From an uncultured Zetaproteobacteria bacterium (GTDB lineage: Bacteria; Pseudomonadota; Zetaproteobacteria; Mariprofundales; Mariprofundaceae), in the NCBI GenBank assembly GCA_913056285.1, contig CAJXNE010000101.1, forward strand, positions 1 through 7,621: a stretch of 7,621 bases of DNA. The letters run 5' to 3'. Within the stretch, counting starts at the first letter, position 1. Each line of letters starts with the position of its first letter. The notes beneath the pieces are model-generated. The model worked only from the letters and a program-made list of their open reading frames with translations. It was not told the DNA's origin and searched no databases. A program made the position numbers and the translations under genes. Shown in pieces: positions 1 through 5,551 of this stretch.

Positions 1-305
1 GCCTCCTCAAAAGATTCAACCTTTCGTCCGAAGGCAGCTGGCTTGATGGATCAGGTGAGTGAAGTATTGCGCTATTATGATTATCGGCATCCAACAGAAG
101 AAGCTTATGTGCGCTGGATTCGAGGGTTTATTTCCTTTCACACTGCTTTGCCACGCATTTGCTGGAATCAGGCACCAATAGCCGGGTGGTTCAGAAACTG
201 CTCGGGCATGCAGATGTGAAAACAACTGAAATCTATACGCATGTATTGCAACAGAATCTGGATGCCGTAAAAAGTCCGCTGGATAGTCTGGAGGGGGTGA
301 AATGA
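1..305 (+). pseudogene. intI: Integron integrase (IntI) remnant, internally deleted and frameshifted, 5' end outside window
   Basis: A broken integron-type tyrosine recombinase. Reading from base 1, one frame gives LMDQVSEVLRYYDYRHPTEE followed by AYVRWIRGFISFH, the typical IntI N-terminal core-binding start, and it holds to about base 141. That frame then turns to nonsense and stops at 217-219. From base 141 the third frame gives HCFATHLLESG, then VVQKLLGHADVKTTEIYTHV, which is the IntI C-terminus with the conserved GH histidine and the nucleophilic tyrosine (EIYTHV), and it stops at 303-305. Everything between, including the first catalytic arginine, the lysine loop, the IntI-specific insertion and the HxxR arginine, is missing. 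Against a usual length of about 320 residues I estimate a loss near 230 residues (~700 bp). The junction lies around 139-143 with only 1-2 bp of possible shared sequence. The product cannot be an active recombinase. Because intI genes are normally transcribed away from attI, any attI site and cassettes would lie left of the window. The true start is either off the window or, less likely, the ATG at 46. Confidence 0.88.
290..294 (+). promoter_or_regulatory. Shine-Dalgarno of the aminotransferase gene
   Basis: GGAGG, continued by more Gs, lies 7 nt before the ATG at 302 and 10 nt before a second ATG at 305. The spacing favours 302. The site lies inside the last codons of the integrase remnant, so ribosomes finishing that reading frame (TGA at 303-305) would end directly on the new start. 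This suggests coupling or a shared transcript, but no separate promoter was identified. Confidence 0.7.
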
Positions 306-1450
306 TGAATCTTTCGATGGAGTTTCCGCTTGATAAGGAACTGACGTATCTGAACCATGCCGCAGTAGGCGTCTGGCCAAGGCGGACGGCGGATGCAGTG
401 AAAGCCTTTGCGGAAGAAAATATGCGGCAAGGCGCGGCTGATTATCCGCGCTGGATGAAAACAGAGCGTGAACTCAGAGGGCGGCTGGCAAGGCTTGTTC
501 ATGCTCCCGCCCATGATGATATCGCACTGGTCAAAAACACATCAGAAGCCTTGTCGCTGATCGCCTATGGTTTGAACTGGCAGCCGGGCGACAATATTGT
601 TTCGAGCAGTCAGGAATTTCCGTCCAACCGCATGGTCTGGGAATCGCTTCAAACCCAGGGCGTTGAATTAAGACTGGCGGATATTGGCTGCGATGATCCG
701 GAAGCAGCCATGCTCGCTCTGTGCGATGAGAACACCCGTTTGCTGACGGTCAGTTCCGTGCAATATGGCACAGGTCTGCGTATGGATATCAACCGGCTCG
801 GCCAGTTTTGTCACGATCAGGGGATTCTATTCTGTATTGATGCGATTCAGAGTCTGGGCGCCTTGCAGTTTGATGCGCTTGCTTGCCATGCCGATTTCGT
901 GGTGGCCGATGGTCATAAATGGATGCTGGGGCCGGAAGGTTTAGCGCTATTTTATTCGACCCCTGAAGCGCGTAATCAATTAAGTTTGTCACAATACGGC
1001 TGGCATATGGCCGAACGGGCAGGGGACTTTGACGCCACCGAATGGTCGCCCGCTACGGCGGCCAGACGCTTTGAGCCGGGTAGCCCGAATATGTTGGGCA
1101 TTCATGCGCTGAATGCCAGTTTGTCTTTGCTGGAGGATATCGGTATGGCACAGGTCGAGTCAGGCGTGCTGGCCAATGCCGGAAGCTTGATGGGCTGGGT
1201 GGATTCAAACCCCGACCTCGAACTGATTACGCCGGCAGCGCCTGGCCGTTATTCAGGTATCGTAACCTTTCGCTGCAAACGTCTGGATCAGGCTGGCCAT
1301 GCTCAATTATACCGGAAACTGATGAAGGCAGGCGTGGTCTGCGCCCACCGTGCCGGCGGTATTCGTTTTTCGCCCCATTTCTATAACGATTTCAATGTGT
1401 TTGTTCACAACTGGAATCAGTTGCTTGGCGATCAGGTGATCAGCCTGTAG
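302..1450 (+). CDS. Aminotransferase class V-fold PLP-dependent enzyme (NifS/CsdA/isopenicillin-epimerase-like)
   Basis: A 382-residue cytosolic fold-type I PLP enzyme. The N-terminal YLNHAAVG (about 16-23) is the usual substrate-pocket start of class V enzymes, and VKNTSEAL (77-84) is the cofactor-phosphate loop. CIDAIQSLGAL (178-188) supplies Asp180 for the pyridine nitrogen and DGHKWMLGPEG (203-213) supplies Lys206 for the Schiff base. FEPGSPNM (257-264) and IRFSPHFYN (354-362) complete the active site. The cysteine-bearing loop of true SufS/CsdA desulfurases (as in HHCAMP) is absent: the corresponding region reads GVVCAHRAGGIRFSPHFYN. Cysteine desulfurase or selenocysteine lyase activity is therefore not supported. 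Relatives include isopenicillin-N epimerase-like and kynureninase-like proteins, and the substrate here is unknown. The start at 302 is chosen for the GGAGG 7 nt upstream; 305 is the alternative. It overlaps the stop of the intI remnant at its 5' end and the convergent downstream gene by 11 bp at its 3' end. Confidence 0.87.
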   Translation: MMNLSMEFPLDKELTYLNHAAVGVWPRRTADAVKAFAEENMRQGAADYPRWMKTERELRGRLARLVHAPAHDDIALVKNTSEALSLIAYGLNWQPGDNIVSSSQEFPSNRMVWESLQTQGVELRLADIGCDDPEAAMLALCDENTRLLTVSSVQYGTGLRMDINRLGQFCHDQGILFCIDAIQSLGALQFDALACHADFVVADGHKWMLGPEGLALFYSTPEARNQLSLSQYGWHMAERAGDFDATEWSPATAARRFEPGSPNMLGIHALNASLSLLEDIGMAQVESGVLANAGSLMGWVDSNPDLELITPAAPGRYSGIVTFRCKRLDQAGHAQLYRKLMKAGVVCAHRAGGIRFSPHFYNDFNVFVHNWNQLLGDQVISL

Positions 1451-3086
1451 CTGCTCCGGACGTGTTGGCGCGAATCATATGACACTGGCTGTAGTTCTGG
1501 CCTGCATCCGTGATGGCGCTGATTTTGAAATGCGCATGCTGATTTCCCTGTTCCAGCATAAACGTCATGTGTTTGTACACTTTGGTTTCAGGAAAAATAA
1601 TGCTATGGGCTGATTTTCCCGCTTTGATCAGTACCGGCCAGCTACGTTTGGCATCCATGCTTTGACTACCACCATGCATGCTAGCTTTGGCCAGTTTGAA
1701 GCCTTGGCTGAAAAAGTCGATGCCGATACGTTGTTCGCCTGCTTTTAATACCTTGACCCAGCGAATGAAGCCAAGCGCCGGTGGTTCAGGGGAATCACGA
1801 TTGAAATGCTCTTTCCATGGGGCAAATCGGATTCCGGGCTTGTCCTCATCGAATAGCCAGCTCAAGCCGATCAGGTAACCGGGTAAGACATTCAGTGAAC
1901 TTGTATGTATACGCTCCAGACAAACGCCATGCCGGCTGATATCAATCAGAGTCCAGGCTTGAGCCTGATTGAATACTTTTTTCCGTTGTTCAACCATGTC
2001 GGATGTGGAAAAAGCTTTGATGATGGTTTCAGGCAGATTGAAGCTGATCATTACTCTGGCTTCGGCCAGCTTACTGCGGGCATGGTCGCGTTTGTCGGTT
2101 TGCAGGGCGGAAAGAATAGCTTTGCCGCCAATCAGAGTGCTTTCCAGCGCTTGTTCGGTATGCAGTGCTTTTTTCTGCATGTGCCGGTCTCGCAAGACAG
2201 CGCTAACGCTGCGAATAGCCTTATCAAGACGTTCCACGAGGGGGTCGAGTGCAATGATGATGCAATCATATTCGATGGGATTGGGTAGCTTTTTGAAGAT
2301 TCGACCCGGATCATTGGGCCTGTTCAGGTTAATCATCATATATGCATGATTCTCACCATGATCGTGCCTGTCTCCGCTATGGTAAAGCAGCGGTGTGAGT
2401 ACGCCGATATGGCATTGCAGTTCTTGCCAAAGCTGCTGTTGACGTACGGTTGTTTTGCAAAAGAAATCCATTTTTCGCACCATTTCATGGTTGCACAGCG
2501 CCTTATTCAGTCGAGTTGTTTTTGACGGCGCAGCATCGCCTATGGCGGCAGACACATCGAGGCCGAGACGGGCCAGATCAAAAAACTGGCGTGTAACGAT
2601 GACTGAGGGAGCCCTGTATTGCTCCATATTCATGAGCAGCAGTTTGACTGCGAGTTCAACCGCATTGGCAACCATATCAATCAGGGTGGGATAATAAGTG
2701 CTGTCATGACGCGCTGCTTCCTGCACCAGTATGACGCCGATTTTATGCGCATTGAGTACCGCGGCGGTCATCTCAGCGTCAAACAGATCCAGTTCCTGCT
2801 CAAAACGCTTTAACACTTTCAGACGAAATGTAAGTGGGATGTGGGGGTTGGCATTGAGTCTGCCAAGATAATTTTTCATATTCCTGGCCAGTGATTTCAT
2901 CTCATCATCGGATGAACTCAGGGCATAATGACCAAGCCTGCTTTCGATATCGGTAAAGGGCAGCGTCAGGGCGTCTGTCAGCAGCTCAGCTTTGCCCAGA
3001 TTTAACTGTTGCGGAAGCAAGCGCAGTTCAGTCTCCAGGGACAACGGAACTGCAGCCAGGGCAGGTGTGGTTTTGCGATCAGTCAC
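1440..3086 (-). CDS. Uncharacterised ~548-residue protein, possible divergent PilZ-like C-terminal domain
   Basis: I do not recognise a named family with certainty. With the GTG start at 3086 the protein has about 548 residues and no obvious signal peptide or membrane span. The N-terminal two-thirds is mostly helical in character (for example LTFRLKVLKRFEQELDLF and LIDMVANAVELAVKLLL), like a helical-repeat scaffold. It carries a histidine-rich patch, YHSGDRHDHGENHAYM (about 235-249). The C-terminal part looks like a beta barrel. LIDISRHGVCL (about 380-390) recalls the PilZ D/NxSxxG signature, and PGYLIGLSW followed later by GFIRWVKV and QRIGIDFF recalls a PilZ-like C-terminal family that I know from betaproteobacteria. 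The full RxxxR motif is not seen (only EQRKKVF just before), so c-di-GMP binding is doubtful. The GTG start overlaps the TGA of the upstream oxidoreductase (8 bp shared), implying cotranscription and coupling. An in-frame ATG at 3182 would give 580 residues but a 104-bp overlap. The stop overlaps the convergent aminotransferase gene. Confidence 0.75.
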   Translation of the reverse strand: MTDRKTTPALAAVPLSLETELRLLPQQLNLGKAELLTDALTLPFTDIESRLGHYALSSSDDEMKSLARNMKNYLGRLNANPHIPLTFRLKVLKRFEQELDLFDAEMTAAVLNAHKIGVILVQEAARHDSTYYPTLIDMVANAVELAVKLLLMNMEQYRAPSVIVTRQFFDLARLGLDVSAAIGDAAPSKTTRLNKALCNHEMVRKMDFFCKTTVRQQQLWQELQCHIGVLTPLLYHSGDRHDHGENHAYMMINLNRPNDPGRIFKKLPNPIEYDCIIIALDPLVERLDKAIRSVSAVLRDRHMQKKALHTEQALESTLIGGKAILSALQTDKRDHARSKLAEARVMISFNLPETIIKAFSTSDMVEQRKKVFNQAQAWTLIDISRHGVCLERIHTSSLNVLPGYLIGLSWLFDEDKPGIRFAPWKEHFNRDSPEPPALGFIRWVKVLKAGEQRIGIDFFSQGFKLAKASMHGGSQSMDAKRSWPVLIKAGKSAHSIIFPETKVYKHMTFMLEQGNQHAHFKISAITDAGQNYSQCHMIRANTSGAATG

Positions 3087-4479
3087 CGGTGCATATGCGT
3101 TCGACCAGTTGCCTGGTGGTCGGGATAAAACCATCAGCATAAAACGGGTCTTCTGCAAAGCGGTAGGCGGCATGCCCTGCAAACATCAGATTGTTATCCG
3201 GCTCCTCGCCATGGCCGATTTGTTGCAGGGTTTTCTGGATGCAGAAACTCCGCGGATCGGCTTTGTGGCCGGTAGTGCCGCGTCCATTGGCGGCCCAGTT
3301 GCTGAATTTGCACTGCGACAAACAGCCCATACAGTCCAGTTGATCCTGGCGGATTTCTTTCGCTTTTTCCGGTGAGACAAACACAAGCGTGGAGTCGGGC
3401 GTGGGCAATGCCTTGCTGAATCCTTCTGCAATAAAATCTTGAGCGCGTTTTAAATCGTGTCGGGTTAGATAGACTTCCTTGTTGCGCACGCCAAAGGTAA
3501 ATAATTCGGAATGGTCGCCAGCCGGGTGGTCAACAAAAGCGATTTCCCTATCCGAGCGCTCATAGAGTTCATGCAGAAAGGAATTATACACTGCCGAGGA
3601 ATAGAATCCGGTCGGTGAAAAACGGTTCAGACTGATGTCGCCTTCTTTCAGTGTGAGTAGCCGCTTTTTCCACAAATCGGAAATAGGACTTTCCTGCGTC
3701 AGCAAGGGACGGGTGCCGAACTGGAACGTAATTGGCCCGATTTCCGGATTGTTCAGCCAGTTGGCCCATTCGCGTAGAAACCAGACGCCGCCAGCCATCA
3801 CAATCGGCGTGTTTTGCAAGCCAAACTCATTCATGGTTTTGCGCAGGGCGGCAACGCGCGGATACGGATCTTCCGGTTGTTCCGGGCTTTCCGAATTGGA
3901 TAGACCGTTATGGCCGCCTGCCAGCCACGGGTCTTCATATACTACGCCGCCAAGCAGATCGGGCAGCTTGCGATACGAGCGCAGCCACAGGGCGCGGAAA
4001 GCACGGGCGGATGAAATAATCGGGTAATAATACACGTTGTATTTGGCGGCCAGCGGCGCCAGCCGGAACGGCATGCCAGCCCCGCAAGTGATACCGTGAA
4101 TCAATCCTTTGGCGCCTTCCATGACGCCTTCAAGCACGCGTTCGGCACCACCCATTTCCCATAATACATTCATATGCAGGCGCCCGTTACCACCAGCAAT
4201 ATCATGTGCGATTTTTGCCTGCTGGATGCCGCCTTTGATACCTTGTGCGACCAGTTCTTCGAAGCGTTCCATGCGGCTGCGGCCTTCATAGATGGTGCGA
4301 ATCACATTGCCATGATCATCCACGCTGTCTGCATTGACGGCGGAGAAGGTGCCGATACCGCCAGCTGCCGCCCATGCGCCGGAGCTTTCGCCGGTGGAAA
4401 TTGCTACGCCCTTGCCGCCTTCAATCAATGGCAGCACTTCTTTTCCTGAAATCATCATCGGTTGAAGATCAATTGACAT
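3079..4479 (-). CDS. Nitronate monooxygenase/2-nitropropane dioxygenase-like FMN oxidoreductase with Cys-rich C-terminal tail
   Basis: A 466-residue protein with a TIM-barrel flavin-oxidoreductase core of the nitronate monooxygenase/FabK/PfaD superfamily. Visible hallmarks are GGIGTFSA (40-47) near the N-terminus, GAKGLIHGITCGAGMPFRL (122-140) corresponding to the family's central barrel strands, YPIISSARAFRAL (152-164), and TPIVMAGGVWF (224-234) with the glycines that usually bind FMN phosphate, followed by FQFGTRPLLTQES (252-264). Beyond the barrel, an extension of about 150 residues carries CMGCLSQCKFSNW (Cys383, Cys386, Cys390) and SFCIQK (Cys413), then a conserved-looking end (LMFAGHAAYRF). 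The C-x2-C-x3-C plus distal Cys could bind a metal or an Fe-S cluster; that is inference. The substrate is unknown, and nitronate oxidation should not be assumed because many family members are reductases or act on other substrates. The start at 4479 has AAGGA about 9 nt upstream. It is the first gene of a probable two-gene unit. Confidence 0.85.
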   Translation of the reverse strand: MSIDLQPMMISGKEVLPLIEGGKGVAISTGESSGAWAAAGGIGTFSAVNADSVDDHGNVIRTIYEGRSRMERFEELVAQGIKGGIQQAKIAHDIAGGNGRLHMNVLWEMGGAERVLEGVMEGAKGLIHGITCGAGMPFRLAPLAAKYNVYYYPIISSARAFRALWLRSYRKLPDLLGGVVYEDPWLAGGHNGLSNSESPEQPEDPYPRVAALRKTMNEFGLQNTPIVMAGGVWFLREWANWLNNPEIGPITFQFGTRPLLTQESPISDLWKKRLLTLKEGDISLNRFSPTGFYSSAVYNSFLHELYERSDREIAFVDHPAGDHSELFTFGVRNKEVYLTRHDLKRAQDFIAEGFSKALPTPDSTLVFVSPEKAKEIRQDQLDCMGCLSQCKFSNWAANGRGTTGHKADPRSFCIQKTLQQIGHGEEPDNNLMFAGHAAYRFAEDPFYADGFIPTTRQLVERICTGD

Positions 4480-4560
4480 GCGTGTTTTTCCTTGAGTCCG
4501 GTTTGGTGACAGGGCGTTTATCCTGCTGTGGAAGCGACAAGGCTAGCAAAGGCCGGGATG

Positions 4561-4590
4561 AGTAGCAAAAGCGGACTGTTTATGTGTCAA
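4561..4590 (-). promoter_or_regulatory. Candidate promoter of the flavin oxidoreductase gene
   Basis: On the - strand, a perfect TTGACA (4590-4585) is followed after 18 bp by the weak -10 candidate GCTACT (4566-4561). A start around 4555 would give a leader of about 75 nt before the ATG at 4479. The good -35 with a poor -10 leaves this uncertain. It is the only sizeable gap in front of the two-gene unit, and no rho-independent terminator of the upstream glucokinase gene was found in it, so read-through is also possible. Confidence 0.3.
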
Positions 4591-4600
4591 ATGGACTGTT
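4573..4600. repeat. Pair of 8-bp direct repeats flanking a TTGACA hexamer (possible operator)
   Basis: GGACTGTT occurs at 4573-4580 and again at 4593-4600 on the + strand, exactly 20 bp apart (about two helical turns, same face of the helix). Between them, TGTCAA at 4585-4590 reads as a perfect -35 hexamer TTGACA on the - strand, pointing at the flavin oxidoreductase gene. Such an arrangement would suit a dimeric regulator bound over the -35 region. No strong -10 follows: GCTACT at 4561-4566 (18-bp spacer) matches only 3 of 6. The repeats are visible fact; the operator role is inference. Confidence 0.4.
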
Positions 4601-4624
4601 GATGGAACATGCCAGTGTCGGCGA

Positions 4625-5551
4625 TCAACCCCGGCCTGCAATCACTGCCGCACCGAGCAGACCGGCATTGTCATCCAGCCTGGAGCGGAGCACTTCCACC
4701 TTGCCTTTCAGCGGAGGAATCAGATTGTTATCCAGTTCGCATTTTAGGCTGGGATAGAGAATATCCCAGCCGCCTGTGAGGCCACCGCTGATGGTGATGG
4801 TGGTGACATCCAGTAGTTTGACCGCTTCGGCAATCGACATGCCCAGATATTGTCCGGCTTCATTGGTGATGGTCACGGCGCAGGCATGTCCCTGTCGTGC
4901 CTGCTCGAAAATGGATTTGGCATCGGGGATTTCACACTGACATATTTCGTTGAACCGTTTTATCACTGCGGTGGCCGAGGCATAAGCTTCTACACAGCCG
5001 TGATTTCCGCAGCCGCACAAACGCCCATTATGGTGTTCGATGCATAGATGGCCGAATTCCATGGCCATACCGTGTTCACCCGAATACGGCCAGTTGTTGA
5101 GAATCAGTCCGCTGCCGATGCCGGTGCCCAGGGTGATATGCAATAGATTGGCGCAGCCTTGTCCTGCACCGTATTTTTGTTCGCCGATAGCGGCGCACAG
5201 GGCATCATTTTCAACCACGACATGTAGGTCCAGCGCATCCGCGAGCCTGTCCGCCAAAGCAAAATTCTGTAGCAGCGGGAGGTTGGGGGAGCTGGCCAGC
5301 AGGCCGCTTTGGCCATGAAAAAAACCGGGGAACCCCATGCCCATTCGGCTGACCTGATGCCTGCTGGCAAAGGGCTTGATGGCTTCGGCCAAAACCTTAA
5401 TGACATGGCTTTCTGCCATGGTTTGAGATGATTCTGAATGCCGGCTTAAGTCAGCCTGCAAACGTGATTCGGCGATGATTTGCCCTTGCGGGTCAACAAT
5501 GGCCAGCCGGATATTGGTGCCGCCGATATCGGCAGCGATGACATGCGTCAT
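4625..5551 (-). CDS. ROK-family glucokinase
   Basis: A 308-residue cytosolic sugar kinase that most likely transfers ATP phosphate to glucose to give glucose 6-phosphate. AADIGGTNIRLA (6-17) is the ATP phosphate-1 loop. VVVENDALCAA (111-121) holds the catalytic Asp116, and ITLGTGIGSG (139-148) is the phosphate-2 motif. MEFGH (164-168) carries the sugar-binding Glu165 and the zinc ligand His168. LCGCGNHGCVEAYAS (178-192) is the ROK zinc motif with Cys179, Cys181 and Cys186, and ISGGLT (254-259) is the adenosine motif. The length is normal for the family. The ATG at 5551 is chosen because it overlaps the glgA stop as ATGA and places the ATP loop at residue 8. An in-frame ATG at 5605 would add 18 residues encoded within glgA. 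Fructokinase or another ROK hexokinase specificity cannot be excluded from sequence, but the glycogen synthase and Pgi context favours glucose. Confidence 0.9.
   Translation of the reverse strand: MTHVIAADIGGTNIRLAIVDPQGQIIAESRLQADLSRHSESSQTMAESHVIKVLAEAIKPFASRHQVSRMGMGFPGFFHGQSGLLASSPNLPLLQNFALADRLADALDLHVVVENDALCAAIGEQKYGAGQGCANLLHITLGTGIGSGLILNNWPYSGEHGMAMEFGHLCIEHHNGRLCGCGNHGCVEAYASATAVIKRFNEICQCEIPDAKSIFEQARQGHACAVTITNEAGQYLGMSIAEAVKLLDVTTITISGGLTGGWDILYPSLKCELDNNLIPPLKGKVEVLRSRLDDNAGLLGAAVIAGRG

Noticed and set aside
1..1500. Integron attC or attI site near the integrase remnant
   Set aside because: I saw no paired GTTRRRY/RYYYAAC core sites with a folded repeat. The aminotransferase lies on the 3' side of intI, where cassettes are not normally inserted, so it is not a cassette gene.
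1905..2349. Two overlapping + strand open frames of about 126 codons
   Set aside because: They are antisense to the long unknown gene, show no recognisable motifs or good SD, and coexist in different frames, as expected of shadows.
3635..4027. A + strand open frame of about 130 codons
   Set aside because: It is antisense to the conserved flavin oxidoreductase. Its composition (many Arg, Ser, Pro) is typical of a shadow frame, and there is no family resemblance.
4600..4650. Rho-independent terminator after the glucokinase gene
   Set aside because: Only a 3-4 bp GCC/GGC pairing is possible around the stop codon and no T-tract follows.
5104..5406. A - strand 100-codon frame inside the glucokinase gene
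   Set aside because: It is a shifted frame of the ROK kinase, which has all its motifs intact in the main frame.
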